Assembly: GCA_047974405.1 (NCBI GenBank)
Contig: JBKECI010000099.1
Coordinates: forward strand, 1 to 14,376
Length of the DNA stretch: 14,376 nt
Direction of reading: 5' to 3'
Source of the DNA: UPXZ01 sp047974405
GTDB lineage: Bacteria > Bacteroidota > Bacteroidia > Bacteroidales > Paludibacteraceae
The notes beneath the pieces are model-generated. The model made no database searches. It saw nothing but the letters and a program-made list of their open reading frames with translations, and had not been told where the DNA came from. Of this stretch, positions 1-6,980 are shown in pieces. The translations under genes and the position numbers were made by a program. Position 1 is the first letter of the stretch; each line of letters starts with the position of its first letter.

Positions 1-971
1 AGTTTACTTTCGATAATGTCTGTCATCACTTGGTTCATTGTCATTCCCGCGGCGGCAACCTGTTGTGGGATAAAGCTGGTGGTGGTCATTCCCGGCGTGG
101 TGTTTACCTCCAATAGGTTGATAATTTCTTTTTCTGAAACAATGTAATCAACGCGCACAATTCCTTTACAACCCAAAATATCATAAATTGCCGTTGTGAG
201 TTGTTGGATTCTGTCGGTAAGGTTTTTGGATATTCTTGCCGGAGTAATTTCTTCCGATTCGTTTTTGTATTTTGCTCCAAAATCGAAAAACTCATTTTTG
301 GGAATAATCTCTGTTACGGGGAGTACGACGGTTTTTTCGTGGGTTTTATAAATTCCGCAGGTAAATTCTTTCCCTGTTATCAATTTTTCGATTAAAACTT
401 CTTCGCCTTCGGCAAATGCTTTTTCTATTGCAGGTTGGATTTCTACCATTTCTTTTACTTTGGTTACCCCAAAACTACTGCCTCCCACATTGGGCTTTAC
501 GAAACAGGGCAATCCTAGTTTTGCTTCTACTTCATCGTCCGAAACGGTTTGTCCCCGTCGGAGCAATATACTGTCTTCTACCTTTACTCCAAATCCTTTC
601 AAATATTGGTTGCACACAAATTTGTTGAACGTGATAGCCGAAGTAAGTACCCCACAGGTGGAGTAGGGCATTTTTATTAGATCGAAATATCCCTGTAAAA
701 TTCCATTTTCGCCGGGAGTTCCGTGTATGGTAATATACGAAAAATCGAATTTTATTTTTTTACCATTACGAGTGAATGCAAAATCGTTTTTGTCTAAAGG
801 TAATTTTTCGGTATCCGAAATCTCTACGTTCCATTTTTGCCCCACAATGGTTACAATATAGGCGTTGTATTTTGCAGCGTCGATAAATGATTTTATTCCG
901 CTTGCGCTTTTGAGCGAAACCACCACCTCCGAACTGTCGCCTCCGGCGATAATGGCTATATTCTTTTTCAT
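1..971 (-). CDS. ddl: D-alanine--D-alanine ligase, partial at the window edge
   Basis: ATP-dependent ligation of two D-alanines to give the dipeptide used for the peptidoglycan precursor; cytoplasmic, ATP-grasp family. The minus-strand reading from ATG at 971 gives 323 residues before the window ends. Visible in order: the N-terminal GGDSSEVVVSL motif with the conserved Glu15; HGTPGENG at 83-90; the glycine/serine loop KPNVGGSSFGV at 159-169; AKYKNESEE at 233-241 with the active-site Lys-Tyr pair; VRVDY at 272-276; and the metal-binding Glu and Asn in LLEVNTTPGMT at 286-296. Bacteroidales Ddl is about 325 residues, so only one or a few codons are missing. The start has no Shine-Dalgarno sequence, only an A/T-rich leader. 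The 439-base leader region is described separately. In Bacteroidales ddl commonly lies next to rluD; here an FMN reductase gene separates them. The identification is firm. Confidence 0.96.
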   Translation of the reverse strand, partial: MKKNIAIIAGGDSSEVVVSLKSASGIKSFIDAAKYNAYIVTIVGQKWNVEISDTEKLPLDKNDFAFTRNGKKIKFDFSYITIHGTPGENGILQGYFDLIKMPYSTCGVLTSAITFNKFVCNQYLKGFGVKVEDSILLRRGQTVSDDEVEAKLGLPCFVKPNVGGSSFGVTKVKEMVEIQPAIEKAFAEGEEVLIEKLITGKEFTCGIYKTHEKTVVLPVTEIIPKNEFFDFGAKYKNESEEITPARISKNLTDRIQQLTTAIYDILGCKGIVRVDYIVSEKEIINLLEVNTTPGMTTTSFIPQQVAAAGMTMNQVMTDIIESK

Positions 972-1021
972 CTATTTATAGTTGATTTTTTATTTGTCAG
1001 ATAGAACCTTCGATGTTTAAG

Positions 1022-1061
1022 ATAATCATTACCTTGTGTGTTTAATGATTATTTTAATCAT
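1022..1061 (-). promoter_or_regulatory. three-arm inverted repeat in the ddl leader (alternative hairpins or operator)
   Basis: Seen directly on the plus strand: ATAATCATT (1022-1030), AATGATTAT (1044-1052) and TAATCAT (1055-1061). The middle arm can pair with the first (9 bp, 13-base loop) or with the third (7 bp, 3-base loop), but not with both. In the ddl transcript the second choice would bury the start codon of the small leader ORF. The same repeats could instead be a DNA operator built of alternating half-sites. Confidence 0.4.
1029..1061 (-). CDS. possible 10-residue leader peptide upstream of ddl
   Basis: A minus-strand ORF, MIKIIIKHTR then TAA, preceded by AGGAGG (1067-1072) five bases before its ATG. 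A full Shine-Dalgarno sequence is unusual here, since none of the other genes in the window has one. The ORF lies 58 bases upstream of the ddl start and is threaded through inverted repeats: one arm contains its ATG and another begins at its stop codon. This resembles a leader peptide that controls a downstream gene by translation-coupled folding. The peptide is rich in isoleucine and has no alanine. A 10-codon ORF and a six-base match can both arise by chance, so this is a candidate only. Confidence 0.3.
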   Translation of the reverse strand: MIKIIIKHTR

Positions 1062-1101
1062 ATCGGCCTCCTATTTATTAATTCTACAGTGAATTTGAGA
1101 A

Positions 1102-1109
1102 CAAAATTA
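1102..1109 (-). promoter_or_regulatory. candidate -7 promoter element for ddl
   Basis: On the minus strand this reads TAATTTTG, an exact match to the Bacteroidetes -7 consensus TAnnTTTG. It lies about 130 bases upstream of the ddl start and just upstream of the AGGAGG and small leader ORF. No convincing TTTG -33 element is seen at the expected distance. Confidence 0.35.
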
Positions 1110-1345
1110 ATATAAAATCTTGTTTTATCACTATTGGTATTGTTGGCTTGTATTTGGTGTCGAAATTATTTCCTCTCAGTTTGTACCGTTGTTTGATGGG
1201 AAAAAATGAAATCGACAAAACTCCATTTTTCTCCCCGATTAATCTTTTGTTTTTATTTTTTATGATACAATGCTCTGATTGTCAGAGTATCGTGTGTTTT
1301 TGTTTTTTATAATGAAGACTAATGGCTAGAGATGCAACAAACAAA

Positions 1346-1377
1346 ACTTCCTGTCTCGTTATTTTGAAACAGGAAGT
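1346..1377 (-). terminator. intrinsic terminator after the FMN reductase gene
   Basis: A perfect 9-bp inverted repeat, ACTTCCTGT (1346-1354) and ACAGGAAGT (1369-1377), with a 14-base loop. In the minus direction it is followed by TTTTGTTTG. It lies 33 bases beyond the reductase stop codon, as expected for its terminator, and would insulate ddl from upstream transcription. Confidence 0.6.
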
Positions 1378-1410
1378 AAAATTATAACATTTGTTCGAAA
1401 TAAAAAACTA

Positions 1411-1965
1411 TCAAGGAGCGGTAGTTTCAACCCACGCTGCAAAAGCTTGTCCGTAGTTGGTTAAGAATTGTTTGGTTGAGTCGTCTGTTAATTTTCCATC
1501 TTTGTCAAAGAGTCCCATCGTATTACCGATATAAGCTTCGGGTTGAGCCATTGTGGGCATATTCAAGAATGAAAGTACTTGACGCAAGTGATGATTGGCA
1601 CCAAAACCAGACAAGGCACCTACGCTGGAACTGATGACTCCAGCGGGTTTGCCACTCCAAACATTTTGCCCCCAAGGGCGGGAAGCTACATCTAGCGCGT
1701 TTTTCAGAGCTGCCGGAATGGAGCGGTTGTGTTCGGGAGTTACAAAAATAAATGCGTCGCAAGCTTGCACCTTGCTTCTGAACTCGGCATACGAGGTAGG
1801 AGACTGAGCATCGTAATCTTGATTATAAAGTTCTAAATTTCCTATTTCAATAAATTCAACATCTAAGCTTTCTGGCGTTACTTCAGCTAAAGCATTAGCG
1901 ATCATTTTATTAAAAGAACCGTTGCGTAAACTTCCTACTACAACGCCGACTTTAAATTGTTTCAT
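1411..1965 (-). CDS. NAD(P)H-dependent FMN/quinone reductase, ChrR/YieF-like
   Basis: A flavodoxin-fold NAD(P)H-dependent oxidoreductase that uses FMN to reduce quinones and other acceptors; members such as E. coli ChrR (YieF) also reduce chromate and are linked to oxidative-stress protection. The 184-residue length fits the family. GSLRNGSFN (11-19) is the FMN-phosphate-binding loop, TPEHNRS (76-82) corresponds to the family TPEYN-S flavin contact, and LKNALD (87-92), SGKP (104-107) and HHLRQVL (125-131) match the rest of the fold. There is no signal peptide, so it is cytoplasmic. The start lacks a Shine-Dalgarno sequence. A hairpin terminator follows. It sits between rluD and ddl with gaps of 195 and 439 bases, so it is probably transcribed alone. 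The family call is firm; the physiological substrate is not known. Confidence 0.9.
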   Translation of the reverse strand: MKQFKVGVVVGSLRNGSFNKMIANALAEVTPESLDVEFIEIGNLELYNQDYDAQSPTSYAEFRSKVQACDAFIFVTPEHNRSIPAALKNALDVASRPWGQNVWSGKPAGVISSSVGALSGFGANHHLRQVLSFLNMPTMAQPEAYIGNTMGLFDKDGKLTDDSTKQFLTNYGQAFAAWVETTAP

Positions 1966-2020
1966 AATTATTTTTTTTGGAGGGGGATGATTAAAATTAT
2001 TTTTGTCTTATTGATGAAAC

Positions 2021-2126
2021 AAGATTAATGAAAAAATGTTTGCATTTGCGTTAGCATATTTATATAAATAACGTAAAAAGCAATCTTGTGTTTTTCAGAT
2101 ATAATTGTCAGATAATAAGATTAATG
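2021..2126. repeat. 10-base direct repeat upstream of the FMN reductase gene
   Basis: AAGATTAATG occurs at 2021-2030 and 2117-2126, both in the 195-base gap between rluD and the reductase gene. The first copy overlaps a near-match to the -7 element on the minus strand (TAATCTTG, 2020-2027). They could be paired regulator sites, but in such AT-rich DNA the match may be chance. Confidence 0.25.
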
Positions 2127-2160
2127 GTTTGCGGTTAACTTTTTTGCTATTTACAATATA

Positions 2161-3228
2161 TCAGAAATCTGTTGTTTTATAGTAATTTCTCCATTTATCG
2201 AGTAGTTTGCTCATATCTTCTGGCAATTCGCTGTCAAAAAACATCTCCTCTTTTGTGGTTGGATGTATAAATCCTAATGTTTTTGCATGCAGAGCCTGAC
2301 GAGGGCATATCTCAAAACAGTTTTGCACAAATTGCCGGTATTTTGCCGTTCGATTTCCTTTCAGTATTTCGTTTCCTCCGTAGCGCATATCGTTAAAGAG
2401 TGTGTGTCCGATATGCTTCATATGTACTCGTATTTGGTGTGTGCGTCCGGTCTCTAATTTACACTCCACAAGCGTTACATACCCCAATCGTTCCAATACT
2501 TTGTAATGTGTTATAGCGTATTTTGCAAGTGGATTTTCTCCTTCGGGAAAAACGGTAAAGAGCATTCTGTCTCGTGGGTCTCGCGCTAAATCTCCTGTGA
2601 TTGTTCCTTCGTCCTCTTTTACGTTTCCCCAAACAAGGGCGTTGTAAGTTCGTTGGGTGGTTTTATCAAAAAATTGTTTGCCGAGATTGGTTTTTGCATC
2701 GGGAGTTTTTGCGATGAGGATTAAGCCAGAGGTGTCTTTGTCTATGCGGTGTACCAATCCCAGCCGCGGATCGTTTGCATCAAAATCCTTTTTATCTTTC
2801 AGATGCCAAGCTATGGCATTGAGCAGCGTTCCGTCAAAATTGCCAAACCCGGGGTGTACCACTAAATCAGGATATTTGTTCACTATGATTAGATCGGTGT
2901 CTTCATACACAATATTGATAGGGATATCTTGTGGGATTATTTCGTAGCTGTTGGGAGGATAACCCAAAACGATGCTAATAACGTCTTTCGGTTTTACCCT
3001 GTAGTTTGATTTGACCGGTTTCCCATGAACCAAAATATTCCCCGCATCGGCGGCATCTTGAATGCGATTACGAGAAATATTTGGCATCGTGTTTACCAAA
3101 TATTTATCTATCCTCAGTAGCGATTGTCCTTTATCTACTTCAAAACGATGATGTTCGAAAAGTTCCGAAGTTTCGATTTGCTCTCCGGATTCAAGGTTAT
3201 CATCAGATTCTACATAAGCGTTTAACAT
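2161..3228 (-). CDS. rluD: 23S rRNA pseudouridine synthase, RluD family
   Basis: Converts specific uridines of the large-subunit rRNA to pseudouridine, needed for normal ribosome assembly. From ATG at 3228 it is 355 residues, near the family's usual 320-360. An N-terminal S4 RNA-binding domain spans about residues 37-90 (LRIDKYLV, NRIQDAADAGNILVHGK). The RluA/RluD catalytic domain follows, with VNKYPDLVVHPG (116-127) and HRIDKDTSG (160-168), whose first Asp (163) is the expected catalytic residue. TGRTHQIRVH and AKTLGFIHP near the C-terminus are also family motifs. An upstream in-frame ATG at 3315 would add 29 residues, but that stretch overlaps the preceding gene and its terminator, so 3228 is preferred. 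The gap to the upstream gene is 22 bases and contains a terminator, so rluD may need its own promoter. Choosing RluD over RluA/RluC rests on overall pattern. Confidence 0.93.
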   Translation of the reverse strand: MLNAYVESDDNLESGEQIETSELFEHHRFEVDKGQSLLRIDKYLVNTMPNISRNRIQDAADAGNILVHGKPVKSNYRVKPKDVISIVLGYPPNSYEIIPQDIPINIVYEDTDLIIVNKYPDLVVHPGFGNFDGTLLNAIAWHLKDKKDFDANDPRLGLVHRIDKDTSGLILIAKTPDAKTNLGKQFFDKTTQRTYNALVWGNVKEDEGTITGDLARDPRDRMLFTVFPEGENPLAKYAITHYKVLERLGYVTLVECKLETGRTHQIRVHMKHIGHTLFNDMRYGGNEILKGNRTAKYRQFVQNCFEICPRQALHAKTLGFIHPTTKEEMFFDSELPEDMSKLLDKWRNYYKTTDF

Positions 3229-3243
3229 TGGCAAAATTAAAAA

Positions 3244-3268
3244 GAAACCCCTATACAATAGGGGTTTC
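3244..3268 (-). terminator. strong intrinsic terminator overlapping the end of the unknown membrane gene
   Basis: A perfect 11-bp stem, GAAACCCCTAT (3244-3254) and ATAGGGGTTTC (3258-3268), with a 3-base loop. In the minus direction it is followed by CTTTTTAATTTT. The TAG stop codon of the upstream gene (3251-3253) lies inside the stem, and the rluD start (3228) is 15 bases past it. This is the clearest intrinsic terminator in the window. Confidence 0.85.
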
Positions 3269-3874
3269 AGAATTTTGTTTGCTTGGATCCGAAGCGTCAA
3301 CTTCTGAAACATCAATTCCTTTTTCCTCTAAATATCTATCTCTTATCAACACTCCGAACATTCCAGAATAATACTGCCAAACATTTCCATGTTTAAATGC
3401 AAAGTCTTTTAATTCGGATAAAGTTTCTTTATCAAAAAAAACTTCAGGTTCAACCGCAATAGTTTCCATTATAAACTCTTGAGTATCGTATGGATTTTTA
3501 TCTTTTACATCTTCTTCTAAAGAGCGATATATTTTATCCCAATTCAAACTGATTTTTTGAGAGGCTTTAACTTTTTCAGCAATTTCCAAGCCTAATGTAG
3601 TCAGAGAAATTGGACTCTTTCTTTTTGTTAGTGGTTCTGAATTACTTTTAATTATCTCAACGGAACCTCTTAAATATGCAATATCCTTTCTTATCTCATC
3701 AATGTTATTGTCCATCTTATTGACATTATTATTTAAAGCCGTATGATTTGAGTTTATAGTTGTTATATGTTTTGTTGCCCAATGTATCAACCATCCAGCT
3801 AAAATTATTATCCCAAAAATAAAACCAAAAGAACCTGCTGGGCTACTTAAAATAGTTCTTATTAAGTCTGTCAT
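3251..3874 (-). CDS. unknown membrane-anchored coiled-coil protein
   Basis: A 207-residue protein not recognised with confidence. From the ATG at 3874 it has one predicted membrane segment near the N-terminus (about residues 13-33, GSFGFIFGIIILAGWLI), then a polar, asparagine-rich stretch likely to form a coiled coil (about 42-77, including MDNNIDEIRKDIAYLRGSVE). A soluble part begins at the motif KSPISLTTLGLEIAE (86-100) and runs to the end. One membrane helix, a short coiled coil and a Ser-Pro-x-Ser-Leu-Thr motif recalls a loose group of uncharacterised bacterial proteins; no function is known to me. An upstream ATG at 3967 would add 31 residues overlapping the asd end, so it is rejected. 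The gene looks richer in A+T than its neighbours (a 60-base sample at 3541-3600 is about 32% G+C, against 60% for 4441-4500 in asd). That, and its own terminator between two housekeeping genes, suggests acquisition. Confidence 0.75.
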   Translation of the reverse strand: MTDLIRTILSSPAGSFGFIFGIIILAGWLIHWATKHITTINSNHTALNNNVNKMDNNIDEIRKDIAYLRGSVEIIKSNSEPLTKRKSPISLTTLGLEIAEKVKASQKISLNWDKIYRSLEEDVKDKNPYDTQEFIMETIAVEPEVFFDKETLSELKDFAFKHGNVWQYYSGMFGVLIRDRYLEEKGIDVSEVDASDPSKQNSETPIV

Positions 3875-3941
3875 AAAATGAACATTTATATAGCTTATAA
3901 CGCAAAATAACACCGAATGTTTTCTCCCGAAACAAATGTTT

Positions 3942-4955
3942 CTATTTCCGGATGTCTCCTTCGTCAATTAAATATTCGGCTATTTGTACCGCATTTAAAG
4001 CAGCGCCTTTTTTTATCTGGTCGCTTACGCACCAAAAGGTAATTCCGTTGGGGTTGGAGAGGTCTTTACGCACGCGCCCTACATGTACAGGATCTTTTCC
4101 TGAAAGGAATAAAGGCATCGGATATATTTTTTCAGCAGGGTTGTCCATTAGCACTACACCATTGGCTTTTGCAAATGCATTTTTCGCCTCGTCCACGCTT
4201 ACAGGGCGTTCTGTTTCAGCCCAAATGCTTTCGGAGTGAGCGCGCAAAGCCGGTACGCGCACACAGGTCGCACTCACTTCAATATCCGAATGCATAATCT
4301 TTTGTGTTTCGTTATACATTTTCATCTCCTCTTTGGTATATCCGTTGTCCATAAATACATCTACGTGAGGTATTACGTTGTATGCAAGTTGGTAAGCAAA
4401 TTTACTCACAGTAGGTTCTTCGCCGTTCACAATCTGCTTGTATTGCAACTCGAGCTCCGCCATAGCAGCTGCTCCCGCTCCGCTTGCCGCTTGGTAAGAC
4501 GATACATGAACGCGTTTGATATGCGAAAGATCTTCCAATGCCTTGAGGGCAACCACCATCTGGATAGTAGTACAGTTGGGGTTGGCAATAATGCCACGCG
4601 GGCGATCTTTAGCGTCTTTGGCGTTCACTTCAGGAACAACCAAAGGTATATCGCTCTCCATGCGGAATGCACTCGAATTGTCTATCATAACGGCACCAAA
4701 CTTGGTAATATCTGCCGCATATTCTTTTGAAATTCCGGCTCCCGCCGATACAAAAGCTATTTGTATATCTTTAAATTCATCTCCGTGAACCAATTCTTTT
4801 ACTGTGTATGATTTGCCTTTGAAGTTATACGAACTTCCGGCGCTACGGGCGGAACCGAATAGTGTCAATTCATCGATGGGAAAATTTCTTTCCTCCAATA
4901 CTCTCAAAAACTCTTGTCCTACGGCGCCACTTGCACCTACAATGGCTATTTTCAT
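3942..4955 (-). CDS. asd: aspartate-semialdehyde dehydrogenase
   Basis: NADPH-dependent reduction of aspartyl phosphate to aspartate semialdehyde, the branch point to lysine/diaminopimelate, threonine and methionine; cytoplasmic. 337 residues from ATG at 4955, normal for the family. The NADP-binding loop VGASGAVGQ is at 6-14. The nucleophilic cysteine is Cys128 in ANPNCTT. SSYQAASGAG (152-161) is the second substrate motif, and VRVPALRAHSES (232-243) holds the substrate-binding Arg and the catalytic His (240). An in-frame ATG at 5012 would prepend a lysine-rich stretch that overlaps the divergent promoter region, so it is not preferred. It is the first gene of the minus-strand block and diverges from the lamin-tail gene across 91 bases. 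No hairpin terminator is evident before the next gene, which starts 67 bases after its stop. Confidence 0.96.
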   Translation of the reverse strand: MKIAIVGASGAVGQEFLRVLEERNFPIDELTLFGSARSAGSSYNFKGKSYTVKELVHGDEFKDIQIAFVSAGAGISKEYAADITKFGAVMIDNSSAFRMESDIPLVVPEVNAKDAKDRPRGIIANPNCTTIQMVVALKALEDLSHIKRVHVSSYQAASGAGAAAMAELELQYKQIVNGEEPTVSKFAYQLAYNVIPHVDVFMDNGYTKEEMKMYNETQKIMHSDIEVSATCVRVPALRAHSESIWAETERPVSVDEAKNAFAKANGVVLMDNPAEKIYPMPLFLSGKDPVHVGRVRKDLSNPNGITFWCVSDQIKKGAALNAVQIAEYLIDEGDIRK

Positions 4956-4988
4956 ATTTTTATTTTTTTTAATTGATGTTTTTTTATC

Positions 4989-4996
4989 TATATTTG
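4989..4996 (+). promoter_or_regulatory. candidate -7 element for the lamin-tail gene
   Basis: TATATTTG matches the Bacteroidetes -7 consensus and lies about 50 bases before the ATG at 5047, in the 91-base gap shared with asd. The nearest TTG (4973-4975) is closer than the usual -33 spacing, so support is only moderate. Confidence 0.4.
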
Positions 4997-5009
4997 TAGT
5001 TCCAATCTG

Positions 5010-5017
5010 CAAAAATA
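5010..5017 (-). promoter_or_regulatory. candidate -7 element for asd
   Basis: On the minus strand this reads TATTTTTG, matching TAnnTTTG, about 55 bases before the asd start. It lies 13 bases from the opposing element at 4989-4996, so the two divergent promoters would overlap. No clear TTTG -33 element is seen. Confidence 0.35.
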
Positions 5018-5046
5018 ATTCATTTCTACCTTTTTATAAAGAAATT

Positions 5047-6834
5047 ATGAAAAAAACCGTTTTGTTTTTGTTGTTTTTTGCCCCTGTCTATATTTTTTCA
5101 CAAATTATCGATGATTTTTCAGACGGGAATTTCTTCTCAAATCCTGCGTGGAGCGGAACCAACGACAATTTTACGGTGAATGCAGATTTTCAACTTCAAT
5201 CCAAGGCGGTAGCTACCTCCAGATCGTATTTGACTACCCTGTCCGAAGCTTTTGAAAACGGAGTTTGGGAAGTGTGGGTAAAGATAGAATACAATCCATC
5301 ATCTTCAAATTACGCCTGTTTTTATATTATTTCAGACAGAGAGAATATCTCGACAGCCGTTAATGGATATTACGTTCAGGTCGGGCATACAAACGATGAG
5401 GTTTCCCTCTATGTACAAGAAGGGGATAAAAAAACAAAAATTATTGACGGAAGGGATAAAATATTGGACTCCAACCCTGCCGAAGTAAAGATTAAAGTAA
5501 CAAGAGATGCTCAGGGTAATTTTGCTCTTTATAGTAAGCTCCCTTCCGAGTCAGAGTACGTATTGGAAGGAGATTCTATTGATATGCGAGTGTTGGGGAG
5601 TAAGTTCACAGGATTGCTTTATTCCAACACTTCCACCACCGGGAAAGCCTATTTTTTTGATGATATTTATATCACGGGAGATAAATATAACGATACGTTG
5701 CCACCCGTATGGACGGCTCTTGAAGTCGTTGGTAGCAATCAATTGAGAGCAACGTTTTCGGAAGAAATGATTTTTTCAAATGCCACTTTTTATCTGGATA
5801 ATGCAATGGGAACCCCATCCGACATACAAATTTTTCCTGATGGACTTTCGGTTTTGCTCGCTTTCAGCAAACATGTTGAGAAAGGGAAAATTTACACCTT
5901 AACAATCGAAAACATTACAGATAGGGCGGGGAACAAACTGAAAAATGAAAAAAGGCAAACAGGCATTATCGAAAATCCTACCATAGGAGATATAATAATC
6001 AACGAAATATGCTTTGATGCCGCCGAAAATGGAGCAGAATATTTTGAAGTATATAACAATTCGGACAAGGTGCTTGATTTGGGTACAATGTTGTTTGCTA
6101 CGCGAAAAGCGGATGGTGTTTTGAACGCGGGATATAATTTTCCGGCTGTCAAATTATTTTCCCCGCGAGAGTATTTTGCTTTTACTCCTCATGCAGATTC
6201 CATCAAAAATGTCTATCTCCCTCCTGAGGGCGCCAATATTTTTTCTTCGCCAAAGTGGTATTCGTTGAATAATACCAGCGGAGATTTGACCGTCATAAAT
6301 CATACAAAAGATACCGTTCTCGATGAGGCTTGTTACAGTGTCCGGTGGCATCACCCATTGGTGAAAAATGTCAAAGGAGTTTCGTTGGAAAAGGTAAACC
6401 CCATCCTATCGGGATTAAACCTCTCATCGTGGCATTCGGCTGCTACCGAAGTGCATTACGGCACTCCGGGCTACGAAAACTCCCAATATCGCAATTTGGC
6501 TTCACAAAATTTGGACGACAGCCGACTTTGGATAGAACCCAAAAGTTTTTCGCCGGATAATGACGGGATAGAAGACCTTTGTTTGATCCGTTACAAAACC
6601 GACTTCTATGGATATACGGCTAATATTGCCATATTTAATGCCGTAGGGGTCAAAATAAAGACCATTGCCGCCAACGCTTTGCTCTCTTCCGACGGGTACG
6701 TTGTATGGGATGGCACAAACGACAATGGAAAGATAGTCAATCCAAATATTTATATTGTTTATTTCGAGGTGGTTAATGTGGGAAAAGGAATAAAAAAAGT
6801 ACAAAAACTTCCGGTTGTTGTCTCTACAAGATAA
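5047..6834 (+). CDS. secreted lamin-tail-domain protein with type-B-like T9SS C-terminus
   Basis: A 595-residue exported protein of unknown function. ATG at 5047 opens a clear signal peptide (Lys-Lys, hydrophobic core, probable cleavage after residue 18, FS before QII). About 20-212 looks like a jelly-roll/LamG-like domain (DDFSDGNF near the start, FFDDIYITG at the end). About 218-305 is an Ig-like domain of the SbsA/Big_5 kind (VWTALEV, LRATFSEEM, NITDRAGNKL). About 312-475 is a lamin-tail domain (IIINEICFD, EYFEVYNNSDKVLDL, SLEKVNP, GTPGYEN). About 498-595 is a FlgD-like/gliding-associated C-terminal domain (FSPDNDGIED, IAIFNAVGVKI, WDGTNDNGK), resembling the T9SS type B sorting domain. It would be sent across the outer membrane and attached or released. 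A longer reading from 4804 lacks sense in asd antisense DNA. No terminator is seen after it. Confidence 0.88.
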   Translation: MKKTVLFLLFFAPVYIFSQIIDDFSDGNFFSNPAWSGTNDNFTVNADFQLQSKAVATSRSYLTTLSEAFENGVWEVWVKIEYNPSSSNYACFYIISDRENISTAVNGYYVQVGHTNDEVSLYVQEGDKKTKIIDGRDKILDSNPAEVKIKVTRDAQGNFALYSKLPSESEYVLEGDSIDMRVLGSKFTGLLYSNTSTTGKAYFFDDIYITGDKYNDTLPPVWTALEVVGSNQLRATFSEEMIFSNATFYLDNAMGTPSDIQIFPDGLSVLLAFSKHVEKGKIYTLTIENITDRAGNKLKNEKRQTGIIENPTIGDIIINEICFDAAENGAEYFEVYNNSDKVLDLGTMLFATRKADGVLNAGYNFPAVKLFSPREYFAFTPHADSIKNVYLPPEGANIFSSPKWYSLNNTSGDLTVINHTKDTVLDEACYSVRWHHPLVKNVKGVSLEKVNPILSGLNLSSWHSAATEVHYGTPGYENSQYRNLASQNLDDSRLWIEPKSFSPDNDGIEDLCLIRYKTDFYGYTANIAIFNAVGVKIKTIAANALLSSDGYVVWDGTNDNGKIVNPNIYIVYFEVVNVGKGIKKVQKLPVVVSTR

Positions 6835-6873
6835 TTTTATTTATTTAACGCTCTATAATCCAAATAATTCATC

Positions 6874-6881
6874 TATCTTTG
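6874..6881 (+). promoter_or_regulatory. candidate -7 element for the FKBP cluster
   Basis: TATCTTTG matches TAnnTTTG, 100 bases before the first FKBP start. It overlaps a small inverted repeat, TTTGCAG (6878-6884) and CTGCAAA (6894-6900), which could be a regulator site or fold at the 5' end of the transcript. No good -33 element is seen. Confidence 0.4.
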
Positions 6882-6980
6882 CAGTCGTTTTCGCTGCAAA
6901 AATCCCAATTAAGACAATATAAAACCTCAAAACAATACTTTTAACAGTACAAAAACGAGATAAAAAATCAATAAAACAAA

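Larger units (their letters stand above)
972..1410. other. 439-base gap between ddl and the FMN reductase gene
   Basis: No full-size gene is seen on either strand. Besides the ddl leader elements and the reductase terminator, it holds a hairpin at 1270-1290 (arms ATGCTCTGA and TCAGAGTAT, 3-base loop, one G-U pair) followed on the plus strand, after six bases, by a T-rich run. No plus-strand gene precedes that hairpin. A second minus-strand mini-ORF of 16 codons begins after GGGGAG near 1220 and is probably chance. Confidence 0.5.

Noticed and set aside
416..666. two overlapping open reading frames on the plus strand inside ddl
   Set aside because: Antisense to clear ATP-grasp motifs; no independent support.
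3229..3315. upstream in-frame start for rluD adding 29 residues
   Set aside because: The extension would be read from the preceding gene's end and its terminator stem; the ATG at 3228 gives the usual family N-terminus.
3929..3942. inverted repeat GAAAC/GTTTC as a terminator for asd
   Set aside because: Only a 5-bp stem with no T-run after it on the minus strand.
4236..4730. 164-residue open reading frame on the plus strand inside asd
   Set aside because: It lies wholly antisense to a conserved enzyme gene and its translation is rich in Cys, His and Arg with no recognisable domain; an antisense shadow.
4804..5046. upstream extension of the lamin-tail protein
   Set aside because: It would run antisense through the asd start and bury a typical signal peptide; the ATG at 5047 is clearly better.
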